Assembly (NCBI GenBank): GCA_016929955.1
Contig: JAFGHU010000073.1
Location: 1 to 51,862, forward strand
Length of the DNA: 51,862 bases
Direction of reading: 5' to 3'
Origin: Bacteroidales bacterium
GTDB lineage: Bacteria > Bacteroidota > Bacteroidia > Bacteroidales > UBA12170
Part shown: one piece after another, positions 30,070-40,463 of the stretch
Position numbering within the stretch: the stretch's first letter is position 1
Layout: the number at the start of each line of letters is the position of its first letter
Position numbers and translations under genes: made by a program
Notes under the pieces: generated by a model
Told to the model about the DNA's origin: nothing
The model's input: only the letters and a program-made list of their open reading frames with translations
Database searches by the model: none

Positions 30070-30809
30070 TGGGTTTAAGCTTTAGCATAAAAACAATAGA
30101 GAATATAGCGTCCACAAGCCTTTTATTGCGCGACTGGCAAAATAGGGGTAAGCTTATTCATGGCGATGTTTTACGAGCTGTAAACCAAACCGGCGGTATT
30201 GGGCAAGCCGGCAACCGTTGGGAAAGCGAAAAAAACAAAAATTTGACATTTAGTTTCTATATAGAGCCCAGGTTTTTAGCGGCTTCTGATGTGTTTATGC
30301 TTAATAAAATAGTAGCCTTAGCCGTGCACGACTATCTGAGCGAAAAGCAAATTGCCGAAGTTAAGATCAAATGGCCAAACGATATTTATGTTGGTCACAA
30401 AAAGATTACAGGCATGCTTACTCACAATAGTTTTTTGGGCGATAAGCTGGAATACAGTATAGTTGGTTTGGGTTTAAATATCAATCAAACGGAATTTAAA
30501 AGCGAGGCTCCAAATCCAATTTCTTTAAAGCTGCTAAGAAATACTACTTTTGACTTAGAAAATGAATTAAATCTACTGTTAGACTGTATTAAAACGAGAT
30601 ACAGTCAGTTAAAAAATAAGCTTTGGTACTTGCCCGATGCCGACTATTTGAGGCACTTGTATGGGATCAACGAACAACGAAATTTTTCAGATCGCGAGGG
30701 CATATTTACGGGTCGAATCAAAGGTATCGACAACTATGGCCGCTTGTTGGTTGAAAAAGCAAACAAGCAGCTAGCTAGCTACGATATAAAAGAAATAGAA
30801 TTTCTGTAA
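30069..30809 (+). CDS. birA: Biotin--[acetyl-CoA-carboxylase] ligase
   Basis: STSLLLRDW, QTGGIGQAGNRWESEKNKNLTFSF, IKWPNDIYVGHKKITGML, GLGLNIN. Confidence 0.93.
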   Translation: MGLSFSIKTIENIASTSLLLRDWQNRGKLIHGDVLRAVNQTGGIGQAGNRWESEKNKNLTFSFYIEPRFLAASDVFMLNKIVALAVHDYLSEKQIAEVKIKWPNDIYVGHKKITGMLTHNSFLGDKLEYSIVGLGLNINQTEFKSEAPNPISLKLLRNTTFDLENELNLLLDCIKTRYSQLKNKLWYLPDADYLRHLYGINEQRNFSDREGIFTGRIKGIDNYGRLLVEKANKQLASYDIKEIEFL

Positions 30810-30821
30810 ATATGAAGAAAC

Positions 30822-31223
30822 TTAGCTGTATTTTTCTTGCAAGCGATCAACCAAAACATCCACGAAATTTTGCAGAGGCTTTTTAGCCATCATTGCAATC
30901 ATTGCATTCATATCGCCATTAAAAACAACATGAACCTCTGATTGAGCATCATCTATTTTTTTAATATAGGTACTCAAATCGTAGGAAAAAGGATTTTTTC
31001 CTTTTGAAACCATTTCAATTTTTTCGTTTTCCACGTTTTTGCCAAAAGCCATATTCATATGCGCCATATTTTCTATGGTAAAAGCGCAGCTTGTCATAGT
31101 CGAGCTCCAATTTACCACTTTGCTTGGCATTAGGTCTTTTAAATTATTAAAATCGCTCAAAAGTGCGTAAATTGTTTCGGAAGAACTGCTAATTGTTTTT
31201 TTGTGACTGGTAATTGTTGTCAT
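30822..31223 (-). CDS. SRPBCC-fold (START/Bet v1-like) protein
   Basis: SSSETIYALLSDFNNLKDLMPSKVVNWSSTMTSCAFTIENMAHMNMAF; size and pattern of small SRPBCC proteins. Confidence 0.7.
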   Translation of the reverse strand: MTTITSHKKTISSSSETIYALLSDFNNLKDLMPSKVVNWSSTMTSCAFTIENMAHMNMAFGKNVENEKIEMVSKGKNPFSYDLSTYIKKIDDAQSEVHVVFNGDMNAMIAMMAKKPLQNFVDVLVDRLQEKYS

Positions 31224-31232
31224 ACTATTTAT

Positions 31233-31886
31233 TTATTTTCCCCAATTTTCGGGATCTTTTCTCCATTTTTTTAAGGATTCTAAGTCTTTTTCCAGGATAA
31301 ACTCATCGGCAAATGCTTGTTCGGTCAATGCATTGTAATCCGATAAAGTAAGCATCTTGCATTTTGCTTTTTTGAAATTTTCTTTAGCAATATCAAAGTC
31401 GTAGCTGAAAATGGCAACCAATCCTTTTACTTCGCAGTTTAAGGCGCGTATTGCTTCTACGGCTTTTAAACTGCTTCCACCGGTTGAAATTAAATCTTCG
31501 ATAATAACAACTCTTTGTCCGGATTCGACAACACCTTCCACTAAATTTGTCATGCCGTGGGCTTTTTCAGAAGAACGAACATAAGCAAAAGGAAGCCCCA
31601 TATCTTGTGCAACTAATGCGCCTTGCGCTATTCCGCCGGTAGCAACCCCAACGATTAAATCAACATCGCCTATCTCTTCCTGAATGAGCTTAACAAATTC
31701 TTGTCGGATATAGGTTCGGATTTGAGGATAGGATAAAGTAAGTCGATTGTCGCAGTATATTGGAGACTTCCAACCGGAGGCCCAAGTGAAGGGATTGTTA
31801 GGTTGAAGCTTAACTGCTTTTACTTTCAATAATAGTTTCGCTACTTGAAGTGCTATTTCATTCGTATTTTTATCTTCGGCTTGCAT
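31233..31886 (-). CDS. pyrE: Orotate phosphoribosyltransferase
   Basis: FTWASGWKSPIYCDNRLTLSYP, VIIEDLISTGGSSLKAVEA PRPP loop. Confidence 0.96.
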   Translation of the reverse strand: MQAEDKNTNEIALQVAKLLLKVKAVKLQPNNPFTWASGWKSPIYCDNRLTLSYPQIRTYIRQEFVKLIQEEIGDVDLIVGVATGGIAQGALVAQDMGLPFAYVRSSEKAHGMTNLVEGVVESGQRVVIIEDLISTGGSSLKAVEAIRALNCEVKGLVAIFSYDFDIAKENFKKAKCKMLTLSDYNALTEQAFADEFILEKDLESLKKWRKDPENWGK

Positions 31887-32009
31887 TACGCATTATTTTA
31901 AGTGAAGAGAATTTCTCTTTTATTGAAAAGATTCTTTTATTTTTGATTTGAATAAATGTAGTTTATTGCCATTGCTCTAAATTTAGAACAGAAAAACAGA
32001 TCATTTCGT

Positions 32010-32630
32010 ATGCAAAAATATAAAGTTTTCATCAACGACAAGTGGATTTTTTTCGGAGAAGTTTTAAAGAATCAAACGACTGAAAATGAAGAGTATGACA
32101 TCCTGGATGGAACAAGTCTGCTGATACATAATTTTGCTGAAATGGTAAAATCGGGCACTTTTGATAGGAATATCGCTTTAATTTTTACCAAAAATGTGAA
32201 GGAATCCTTTGAGCAGTTTTTAGGTTATTTTGATGTTCTTGAAGCTGCAGGCGGCATTGTAAAACACAAAAACAATGGCTATTTAATGATTAAGCGATTT
32301 GGGGTTTGGGATTTTCCAAAAGGTAAAATTGAAAAAGGAGAGCGCATTGCTGAGGCTGCTCTGCGCGAAGTTGAAGAAGAAACCGGTGTGCAAAATCTTG
32401 AGATTGAGTCGGAATTACCTACAACCTATCATATGTATCGCTATGCCAAGCAATGGATCGTGAAAAGAACATATTGGTTTTTAATGAATAGCGACTATCA
32501 AGGCAAGCTTATTCCTCAGGAAGAAGAGGATATTTTAAAAGCGGTTTGGGTCGATCAAGATAAACTGAGTACCTACCTGAAAGGGACTTATGGTAATTTA
32601 ATAGATTTAGTTAGGCAAGCTGGCATCTAA
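32010..32630 (+). CDS. NUDIX hydrolase
   Basis: Nudix box GKIEKGERIAEAALREVEEETGV. Confidence 0.92.
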   Translation: MQKYKVFINDKWIFFGEVLKNQTTENEEYDILDGTSLLIHNFAEMVKSGTFDRNIALIFTKNVKESFEQFLGYFDVLEAAGGIVKHKNNGYLMIKRFGVWDFPKGKIEKGERIAEAALREVEEETGVQNLEIESELPTTYHMYRYAKQWIVKRTYWFLMNSDYQGKLIPQEEEDILKAVWVDQDKLSTYLKGTYGNLIDLVRQAGI

Positions 32631-32683
32631 AAATTTAGCCATCGAATTCTTCTTATTGCATTTGGAGAAATAGATTATTCGGC

Positions 32684-32691
32684 TAACTTTG
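32684..32691 (+). promoter_or_regulatory. -7 element TAACTTTG upstream of DUF819-like gene
   Basis: TAnnTTTG match ending 5 nt before the ATG. Confidence 0.55.
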
Positions 32692-32696
32692 CGTGA

Positions 32697-33854
32697 ATGA
32701 GAATAGACATCGTACTCCTTATTGCTTTTTATTTTGTTGCACCTGCCCTCATTTTAAAAGCATGTAAAAAAATCCCTTTATTAAAGAAAATCGGTTCTAT
32801 CGCTATTGCTTATATTATCGGTATTTTATTAGGGTTATCAAAATTATTACCAAGCGATATTTATGCTACACAAGATTTGCTTACCAGCATAACGGTGCCT
32901 TTGGCCATTCCGCTGTTATTGTTTCCTTCGAATATCAAAGATTGGTTTCGGTTGGCCGGAACAAGTTTTAAGTCGTTAATCGTTGGATTAGCAAGTGTTT
33001 TAATTACGGTTATTATTGGTTATCAGCTGTTTCGACCTGAAGGAAATCCTGAGTTCTGGAAAGTAGGCGGATTGTTGGTCGGTGTTTATACCGGAGGAAC
33101 TCCCAATTTGGCCTCTTTAAATGTGATGTTGGATGTTAAACCGGCGACTTATTTAATGGTACACTCTTACGATTTAATTATTGGAGCTTTTTATTTTCTG
33201 TTTTTAATAACAATAGGACAGAAATTCTTTAATTTTTTATTGCCCGCCTTTAAACCATCCACAGCAATAGCTTCGGCAGAAGCAGAAGAAGAAATGGAGT
33301 CTTACGATGCGTTATTCAACAGAAAAGCGTTGTGGCCACTAATAAAAGTATTGGGTTTAGCCATCTTGATATTTGTAGTTTCAGGAGGGATTGCTATGCT
33401 CTTTTCGCCTGATTATTTAATGATCGTTGTTATTTTAAGCATTAGTACATTGGCTATCTTGGCGTCCTTAATTCCTGGTGTAAATAAGGTGAACGAATCG
33501 TTTGACTTAGGGATGTATTTAATTCTTGTTTTTAGTATTGTTGTAGCTTCAATGGTTGATTTAACAAACCTGGCATCACCTACATTTGCCATTTTAGGCT
33601 ACCTAACTTTTGTTATTTTCGGATCGCTACTATTGCAAGTGATCCTATCTAAATTTATAAAAACGGATACAGATACGATGATTATAACAAGTACGGCTTT
33701 AATTTGCAGTCCACCCTTTGTACCGGTAGTTAGTGGAGCATTAAAAAACAAAGAAATTCTGGTTCCCGGAATTACAATGGGGATTATTGGTTATGCTTTA
33801 GGGAATTACCTTGGATTTTTAGTGTCTGAGTTTCTCCTGCATTGGCCTTTTTAG
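32697..33854 (+). CDS. DUF819-family membrane protein
   Basis: Polytopic; VGVYTGGTPNLASLNVMLDV and ALICSPPFVPVVSGALKNKEILVPGITMGIIGYALGNYLG motifs. Confidence 0.85.
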   Translation: MRIDIVLLIAFYFVAPALILKACKKIPLLKKIGSIAIAYIIGILLGLSKLLPSDIYATQDLLTSITVPLAIPLLLFPSNIKDWFRLAGTSFKSLIVGLASVLITVIIGYQLFRPEGNPEFWKVGGLLVGVYTGGTPNLASLNVMLDVKPATYLMVHSYDLIIGAFYFLFLITIGQKFFNFLLPAFKPSTAIASAEAEEEMESYDALFNRKALWPLIKVLGLAILIFVVSGGIAMLFSPDYLMIVVILSISTLAILASLIPGVNKVNESFDLGMYLILVFSIVVASMVDLTNLASPTFAILGYLTFVIFGSLLLQVILSKFIKTDTDTMIITSTALICSPPFVPVVSGALKNKEILVPGITMGIIGYALGNYLGFLVSEFLLHWPF

Positions 33855-33986
33855 GATTTGGATTTGTATGTTCACATCTTAATAAGTTGGTGAATAAAAA
33901 TCTAAATTCGAATGAATAAGTCATTAATTTTTAATAATTTTACATTGTTAATAAAACGATAGTAATCAATATTAAATCGATAATAA

Positions 33987-35108
33987 ATGAGATTTATAGT
34001 CAATAGCGTAAGCCTTTTAAGAAGCTTGCAATCCATAAGTGGTGTAATCAATACAAAAAACACTTTGCCCATATTAGATGATTTTTTATTTGAGCTTGAG
34101 GGTAATCAATTAAAAATTACGGGTTCAGATTTGGAAACTACAATGTCTGTAAGCCTTGAACTAGAAAAAGCAGATGAATCAGGGAAAGTGGCTATTCCTG
34201 CACGTATCTTGATAGAGACATTAAAAACATTTGCAAATATTCCTGTAACATTAACTGTTTCTGACGACGATTTTCAGATCGAGCTTACTGCCGGCGAAGG
34301 AAAATACAAGCTTTCCGGTCACGATGCCGCAGAATTCCCGAAATCGGTGCTTATGGATGATATTGTTGAAGTTAAAATTCCGGCTGATGTGCTCGTAAAT
34401 GCGTTTAACAAAACCTTATTTGCAACGGGTAATGATGAATTACGCCCAGTTATGGCCGGTGTATTTTGCACTTTAGCTCCTGAAAGTGCCACTTTTGTCG
34501 CTACCGATGCACATAAATTGGTGCGTTATACGAGAACAGATGTAAAATCAGAAGCCAATATTTCGTTTATTTTACCAAAGAAACCGCTTAATCTTTTAAA
34601 GAATGTACTGCCTCAAGACGAGGAAGAAGTTCTATTGCAATATTCGCAAAAGAATGCGGTATTCCTTTTTGATAATATGATATTGAGCTGTAAATTGGTT
34701 GATGGTAAATATCCGAATTACGACGCGGTTATTCCGGTTGACAATCCCAATAAAATGGCTGTCGATCGTTTGAGCTTATACAATTCCATTAAACGGGTTT
34801 CTATTTATGCCAATCAATCTACCCATCAAATTCGCTTTAAAATACAAGGTCAGGAACTGGTATTGTCTGCCGAAGATTTGGATTATTCGAATGCTGCCAA
34901 CGAGCGTTTAGCTTGTAATTATGCCGGAGAAGATATGGAAATTGGATTCAACTCCCGTTTTTTATTGGAAATGCTTTCCAATATGGATACCGATGAAATA
35001 ACTTTTGAAATGTCGGCGCCCAACCGTGCAGGTTTAATTGTTCCGGTTGATGGCGGAAATGAAGCCGAAGACATATTAATGCTGATTATGCCTGTTATGC
35101 TTAACTAA
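33987..35108 (+). CDS. dnaN: DNA polymerase III subunit beta
   Basis: MRFIVNSVSLLRSLQSISGVINTKNTLPILDDFLFEL...LVLSAEDLDYSNAANE...ILMLIMPVMLN. Confidence 0.97.
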   Translation: MRFIVNSVSLLRSLQSISGVINTKNTLPILDDFLFELEGNQLKITGSDLETTMSVSLELEKADESGKVAIPARILIETLKTFANIPVTLTVSDDDFQIELTAGEGKYKLSGHDAAEFPKSVLMDDIVEVKIPADVLVNAFNKTLFATGNDELRPVMAGVFCTLAPESATFVATDAHKLVRYTRTDVKSEANISFILPKKPLNLLKNVLPQDEEEVLLQYSQKNAVFLFDNMILSCKLVDGKYPNYDAVIPVDNPNKMAVDRLSLYNSIKRVSIYANQSTHQIRFKIQGQELVLSAEDLDYSNAANERLACNYAGEDMEIGFNSRFLLEMLSNMDTDEITFEMSAPNRAGLIVPVDGGNEAEDILMLIMPVMLN

Positions 35109-35130
35109 AAGGGCAGCATAAAAGCACAAA

Positions 35131-35172
35131 AAAACCAGTCTTTTTAAAAAAAATCGACTGGTTTTCTTTTTT
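35131..35172. terminator. Bidirectional Rho-independent terminator between dnaN and the lipid kinase
   Basis: AAAACCAGTC (35131-35140) pairs perfectly with GACTGGTTTT (35156-35165), A-run before and T-run after; flanking genes are convergent. Confidence 0.9.
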
Positions 35173-35189
35173 ATACTCCTGTGCTTGGC

Positions 35190-36077
35190 TTAAGCAAAAA
35201 ACTCAATGGCTTTTGGTTTAACACCAATGGTGATAGGTGTATGTCCTTTTAACTCGCCATCGGGCGAAACGGCTTTTGAGCGCTTGGTTGATATTTTTAT
35301 GTCTTTGCCTTGAATACTCATTACTTCGTGAAGATGGATATGTTCTCCGGTTAAAATTTTAGGAAAAGATTTGATGAGTTGGAAAGTATTCATCTTTTTA
35401 AGAATGGTTACATCTAGTAAACCATCGTCGAAATTAGCGGCTGGTGCCATTAAAAAATTAGAGGTATAACGTGTATTCGAAACTTCAACAAACAGCGTGT
35501 CCAGTTCGTATTTTTTTCCATCCACCTCTAACAGGGTCGGCTCCGTTTTAAGGTTTAAAGCGCGATAAAAAATACCAATGGTATAGGCAAAATTTCCCAG
35601 CCATTTGAATTTTAGTGCGGTAACGGTTACATCCGAAGTAAATCCAACGCCAATAATATTAAAGAAATAAAAAGGAGCACTGCCATTTTGAGCAATACCG
35701 GCATCCACCCATTTTGTATTTGAAACATCCAAATTTTCAATCACTTCCTTTAGCTGTCCTGTTTTATAACCTAAATCACGAATAAAGGCATTGCCCGTTC
35801 CAATTGGGAGTATGCCCAAAGGTGGTTTTTTCTTGGCCGGATTTTGGATATATCCATTGGCCACTTCCATTAATGTACCGTCGCCGCCTGCCGCAAATAC
35901 GCCATCATAAGCTTCGAAACTGGTTTCGCTAACAATTCTACTTGTTTTATCTCCGCCTTGCGTAGCGATGAGTGTAATGTCGTGTCCGGCATTTTTTAAT
36001 AAGTGCAATGCCTTGTCCTTTTGCCTTTTAGCTCTTCCGTTTCCTGCAAAATCATTGTAAAAAAGTAATAGTTTCAC
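35190..36077 (-). CDS. Diacylglycerol kinase/lipid kinase family protein
   Basis: GGDGTLMEVANGYI, LGILPIGTGNAFIRDLG, DDGLLDVTIL DAGK catalytic motifs. Confidence 0.93.
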   Translation of the reverse strand: MKLLLFYNDFAGNGRAKRQKDKALHLLKNAGHDITLIATQGGDKTSRIVSETSFEAYDGVFAAGGDGTLMEVANGYIQNPAKKKPPLGILPIGTGNAFIRDLGYKTGQLKEVIENLDVSNTKWVDAGIAQNGSAPFYFFNIIGVGFTSDVTVTALKFKWLGNFAYTIGIFYRALNLKTEPTLLEVDGKKYELDTLFVEVSNTRYTSNFLMAPAANFDDGLLDVTILKKMNTFQLIKSFPKILTGEHIHLHEVMSIQGKDIKISTKRSKAVSPDGELKGHTPITIGVKPKAIEFFA

Positions 36078-36281
36078 TGGTGTTTTTTTAGTAAATACTT
36101 AAAGAAATTGCGTTTCGGGAGAGACAAATATAGACAAATAATTGAATTTTAAAATTTGTCATTTGCATTTACGCTTTCAATAGGTATTTTTTACAGATAT
36201 AAGGCGCAAGAAAAATTGCGAGTAGAACCAATAGCCCAACTCGGCCTTGCAAAAGGTCTGTTTTGTCTGCAGCGAATTTAC

Positions 36282-38174
36282 TTAGGAGATAATCTCACTC
36301 AGTTCGAGCCAGCGCAATTCTTTGTTTTCGAGTTCTTGACTAAGTTGCTCAAAGCGTTTGGAAATGGATTGAAGCGCTTCCGGTTTTAGCTCTCCGGAAT
36401 TCATTTGTTCCAAAATATCTTCTTTTTCTTCTTCCAGTTGTGCAATTTCCAGTTCGATAGCCTCGTATTCTTTTTGCTCGTTATAAGAAGCTTTTCGTGG
36501 TTTATTTACTATTGTTTTCGTCGGCGCTTCTATTTTTCGATTTGCTTTTTCGGCCTTTTTTTCTTCGCTTGCTTCAATGTCTTGCATTTCGCGATAATCG
36601 GAATAGTTGCCCACAAAATCTTTTATATTTCCTTGTCCGTTAAAAATAAATAGATGATCGGCAAGGCGATCCAAAAAATAGCGATCGTGCGAAACGATGA
36701 TTAAACAGCCCTTAAAATCGAGCAAGAATTCTTCTAATCTGCCCAGTGTGAATAAATCCAAATCGTTGGTGGGCTCATCCAGAATCAGAAAATTTGGATT
36801 CTTGAGTAAGGTGATAACGAGGTGAAGTTTCCGTTTTTCGCCACCACTAAGGCTACTGAAAAAACTATGCTGCAAATTATGCGAAAATCCGAAATGAAAC
36901 AGAAACTGAGCAGCCGAAATCGTGCTGTGTCCCATATCGATCTGATCGGCAATTTCTTTTACAATTTCTAAAACGCGTATATCGTCTTGCAATTGAATCC
37001 CGCTTTGCGTAAAATAGCCAAATCGGGTTGTTTCGCCGGTGATAATTTCTCCTGAATCGGGCCTTATTTTTTGGGTGAGCAAATTTAAAAATGTTGTTTT
37101 GCCGCTGCCATTATCGCCCACAACGCCAATACGTTCGCCGCGTTTAAAAATATAGTCGAAGTTTTCGATTAGCTTTAAGTCACCAAAACTTTTGCTTAGC
37201 TTTTTAAGCTCTAAAATTTTTCGGCCTTGCCGACTCATTTTAACATTAAAGTCGAGCTGTTTTTGTTCCAGGCGTTGTTTGGCTACTTTTTCAATCTCGT
37301 AAAAAGAATCGATACGTGCTTTGGATTTATGCGTTCGCGCCTTAGGTTGTCTCCGCATCCAATCCAGTTCTGTGTGGTATCGGTTTTTCGCTTTTTCTAT
37401 TTCGGCAATCTGATTGGCTTCGCGTTCGGCCTTTTTCTGAACAAAATAGCTGTAGTTTCCACGATAGATAAAGCTAGTTTGTTGATCGATTTCGATAATT
37501 TCGGTACAAACGGCATCCAAAAAATAGCGGTCGTGCGTTACCAGTAATAAACTCATCTTTTGCTTACTAAGGTAATTTTCCAGCCATTCGATCATTTCTA
37601 TATCGAGGTGATTGGTTGGTTCGTCCAAAATCAGCAAATCGGCGTCATCGATTAAAATGGAAGCCATTGCCAGTTTCTTTCGCTGTCCTCCCGAAAGCGT
37701 TTCCACTTTTTGTTCGTAGTTTGTCAACTCAAATTTTTCCAGGATCTCCTTAACTTTTATTTCGTAATCCCAAGCTTCAGCATGATCCATAGCCTGAATG
37801 GCAGCATCCAGTTGTTGCTGCGATTCAGTATTTATCTCTTTTTCGTAGTTTTTTAATGCTTTTTGATACTCTTTTATGATTTCAATATAGCGATTATCGG
37901 CATGGAAAAGCACCTCGTTTATGCTTGCATTATCCTCAAAAACGGATTCTTGTCTTAAATAAGCTATCCGGAGATTTTCTTTTTGTCGAACAGATCCCGA
38001 ATCAGGAATATCTAAGCCGCATAAAATATTCAATAAGCTTGATTTACCGGTTCCGTTCTGTGCTATTAAGGCTGTTTTTTGACCTTCGTTTATTCGTAGG
38101 TTTAGGTTTTGGAAAAGCGGTTTATCTCCCCACGATTTTGTTAAATTTTCTGCAATAATATAAGAAACGGCCAT
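36282..38174 (-). CDS. ABC-F family ATP-binding protein
   Basis: Two Walker A (GTGKSS, GSGKTT) and two signature motifs (LSGGQRKKLAMA, LSGGEKRKLHLV), linker and C-terminal coiled coil. Confidence 0.95.
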   Translation of the reverse strand: MAVSYIIAENLTKSWGDKPLFQNLNLRINEGQKTALIAQNGTGKSSLLNILCGLDIPDSGSVRQKENLRIAYLRQESVFEDNASINEVLFHADNRYIEIIKEYQKALKNYEKEINTESQQQLDAAIQAMDHAEAWDYEIKVKEILEKFELTNYEQKVETLSGGQRKKLAMASILIDDADLLILDEPTNHLDIEMIEWLENYLSKQKMSLLLVTHDRYFLDAVCTEIIEIDQQTSFIYRGNYSYFVQKKAEREANQIAEIEKAKNRYHTELDWMRRQPKARTHKSKARIDSFYEIEKVAKQRLEQKQLDFNVKMSRQGRKILELKKLSKSFGDLKLIENFDYIFKRGERIGVVGDNGSGKTTFLNLLTQKIRPDSGEIITGETTRFGYFTQSGIQLQDDIRVLEIVKEIADQIDMGHSTISAAQFLFHFGFSHNLQHSFFSSLSGGEKRKLHLVITLLKNPNFLILDEPTNDLDLFTLGRLEEFLLDFKGCLIIVSHDRYFLDRLADHLFIFNGQGNIKDFVGNYSDYREMQDIEASEEKKAEKANRKIEAPTKTIVNKPRKASYNEQKEYEAIELEIAQLEEEKEDILEQMNSGELKPEALQSISKRFEQLSQELENKELRWLELSEIIS

Positions 38175-38191
38175 TCATTTTTTGTTTGCTG

Positions 38192-38199
38192 CAAAAGTA
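38192..38199 (-). promoter_or_regulatory. -7 element TACTTTTG upstream of ABC-F gene
   Basis: CAAAAGTA on the plus strand = TACTTTTG on the minus strand. Confidence 0.5.
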
Positions 38200-38345
38200 A
38201 CTATTTGCTTTATAAACTTTGAATTTAGATTTATTAATATCGATAGTCCCATGACTTCCGATTTGCTTAGAAATCCATAATCTGTTTTTATTATTTAATC
38301 CTGAATTAGAATCTCATTTTCAGGGCTAGATTGCGCTAAATTCTT

Positions 38346-38353
38346 TATTTTTG
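38346..38353 (+). promoter_or_regulatory. -7 element TATTTTTG upstream of mvaD
   Basis: TAnnTTTG match 17 nt before the GTG start. Confidence 0.5.
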
Positions 38354-38370
38354 CCTGAAATTATTAATCT

Positions 38371-39456
38371 GTGGATTCTAATCGTTTTATATCTACTTCA
38401 ATTTCTGAAAAGGAAAAATACGAGGGAACTGTTGCCTGGCAGAGTCCTTCTAATATTGCATTAATTAAGTACTGGGGGAAATTTGGTGTTCAAATGCCTA
38501 AAAACCCATCGCTTAGTTTTGCTTTATCAGAAGCGCACTCCAAAACAAGTATAGCCTTTCAGTCAAAAAAATCTTCAACTGCCAAACATCACTTTCTTTT
38601 CGAAGGCAAAGAAAATCCAGCATTTGAAAAGAAAGTTATTCGTTTTATCGAAGATTTGGATGCTATTTTTCCGTTTTTAAAGCAACTTGATTTGGAAATA
38701 GCGAGTGAAAATAGCTTTCCGCATTCTGCAGGAATTGCTTCTTCGGCTTCGTCGATGAGTGCTTTGGCTTTGTGCTTGTGTAGTATCGAGCAGCACCTCA
38801 TCGGAAATTTGCAAGACGAAAACGAATTTTTTACAAAAGCGTCTTATGTGGCGCGACTAGGATCAGGAAGTGCTTGTCGATCAGTATATCAAGGCTTTAG
38901 TGTTTGGGGTGAATTTAGCGAACTCATCGAAAGTAGCAATGCTTATGCTGTGCCTTTTACGTTTGAAGTGCATCCGCTTTTTTTACAGCTTCGCGATAGC
39001 ATATTAATTGTAAGCGATAAAGAAAAGAAAGTTTCGAGCAGAGCCGGACATGCTTTAATGCATGGACATCCCTATGCCGAAGCGCGAATCGCGCAGAGCA
39101 AACAAAATTTGAGTTGGCTTGCTGCTGCTCTTCAACAAGGCGATACCGATCGTTTTATCGAAGTGGTTGAAAATGAGGCTTTGAGTTTGCATGCCTTAAT
39201 GATGAGTTCCAAACCTTGGTACTCTTTATTGCATCCCAATACCTTGATCATTTTGGATAAAATAAGAGATTTTCGAGAAAAAAGCGGATTATTTATTTGT
39301 TTTACTTTGGATGCCGGTCCTAATGTTCATGTATTGTATTCTACTGATGATGAGCAGGAAGTGAAGTCATTTATTGAAAAGGAATTAATCGAATATTGTG
39401 TAAATCAGAATATAATCCACGATAAAATGGGTGATGGCCCGAAAAGAATAGTTTAG
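38371..39456 (+). CDS. mvaD: Diphosphomevalonate decarboxylase
   Basis: SPSNIALIKYWGK, FPHSAGIASSASSMSALALCL, GSGSACRSVYQGFSVW, CFTLDAGPNVHVL; GTG start. Confidence 0.94.
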   Translation: MDSNRFISTSISEKEKYEGTVAWQSPSNIALIKYWGKFGVQMPKNPSLSFALSEAHSKTSIAFQSKKSSTAKHHFLFEGKENPAFEKKVIRFIEDLDAIFPFLKQLDLEIASENSFPHSAGIASSASSMSALALCLCSIEQHLIGNLQDENEFFTKASYVARLGSGSACRSVYQGFSVWGEFSELIESSNAYAVPFTFEVHPLFLQLRDSILIVSDKEKKVSSRAGHALMHGHPYAEARIAQSKQNLSWLAAALQQGDTDRFIEVVENEALSLHALMMSSKPWYSLLHPNTLIILDKIRDFREKSGLFICFTLDAGPNVHVLYSTDDEQEVKSFIEKELIEYCVNQNIIHDKMGDGPKRIV

Positions 39457-39457
39457 C

Positions 39458-40423
39458 ATGATAGAAAAGAGCGAAGTTTTTTATGGGAAGATATTGTTGT
39501 TTGGAGAATATAGTGTCATTTTTAATTCAATGGCTTTAACCATTCCTTACACTCATTTTAAAGGACAACTGAGTTTTAATTCGAATTATAAATACACTGA
39601 TTTTGAATGGGCAAAAGAATCGAATACGTCTATTCGTGAGTTTGCTGATTATCTGGAAGCACTTTATAAAAAGGGAGAATTGCTCTGTACCTTAAATTTA
39701 AAACGCTTGTCTACCGATATCCAAAAAGGTTTGTATTTTGAATCGACTATCCCGCAAGGTTATGGCGTTGGTAGCTCAGGAGCCTTGGTAGCCGCCATTT
39801 ACAACGAATATGCCGAGGAAAAAATTAAAAGCAGTCGGAATTTAAGCAAGAAAAGCATCTTTAAATTGAAAGCGGTTTTTGCACAAATGGAATCGTTTTT
39901 TCACGGAAAAAGTTCGGGCCTCGATCCCTTGAATTGTTATATACAGTTTCCGCTTTTAATTCAAAATTCGAGTGAAATTAAAACCGTTGGAATTCCTCGG
40001 AATAAATTTGATAAAAATGGAGCTATCTTTCTGATTAACAGTGGAAAACCTGGAAAAACAGCGCCGCTGGTAAATGCTTTCTTAGAGAGTTATAAAAGTG
40101 CTGAATACAAAAAAGCAATTGACGAAAAGTTGATTCCTCTAAACAATAAACTTATTGGTAATTTATTGGATGGAAACGGCAAGCCTTTCTTTGAGCTTTT
40201 GAATCAGTTATCGGAGTTTCAATTGCAGTATTTTGATAAAATGATTCCTCAGAGTATTCGCGAAATTTGGCGTGAAGGTGTATCGTCTAAAGTCTATTCG
40301 CTTAAATTATGTGGTTCAGGCGGCGGCGGTTTTATGTTAGGCATTACGAGCGATTATGCACGTGCAAAAAAAGTTTTGCACGAAAAAGGATTCGAGCTTA
40401 TTCCTGTTTATAAAAATTCCTAG
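39458..40423 (+). CDS. GHMP kinase, mevalonate kinase-like
   Basis: GKILLFGEYSVIFNSMALTIP, PQGYGVGSSGALVAAIY, KLCGSGGGGFMLG; adjacent to mvaD. Confidence 0.88.
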   Translation: MIEKSEVFYGKILLFGEYSVIFNSMALTIPYTHFKGQLSFNSNYKYTDFEWAKESNTSIREFADYLEALYKKGELLCTLNLKRLSTDIQKGLYFESTIPQGYGVGSSGALVAAIYNEYAEEKIKSSRNLSKKSIFKLKAVFAQMESFFHGKSSGLDPLNCYIQFPLLIQNSSEIKTVGIPRNKFDKNGAIFLINSGKPGKTAPLVNAFLESYKSAEYKKAIDEKLIPLNNKLIGNLLDGNGKPFFELLNQLSEFQLQYFDKMIPQSIREIWREGVSSKVYSLKLCGSGGGGFMLGITSDYARAKKVLHEKGFELIPVYKNS

Positions 40424-40463
40424 TCGAAATTAATTTAACGCATTTAGCTTTAAATCAGGCTGC

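Noticed and set aside
36156-36389. ORF 36156..36389 (+) between the lipid kinase and ABC-F genes
   Set aside because: Its 3' half is antisense to the end of the ABC-F gene and the translation has no convincing domain; treated as spurious.
38371-40423. Mevalonate-pathway pair (mvaD and GHMP kinase) as novel
   Set aside because: Known in several Bacteroidota lineages; the motifs are canonical.
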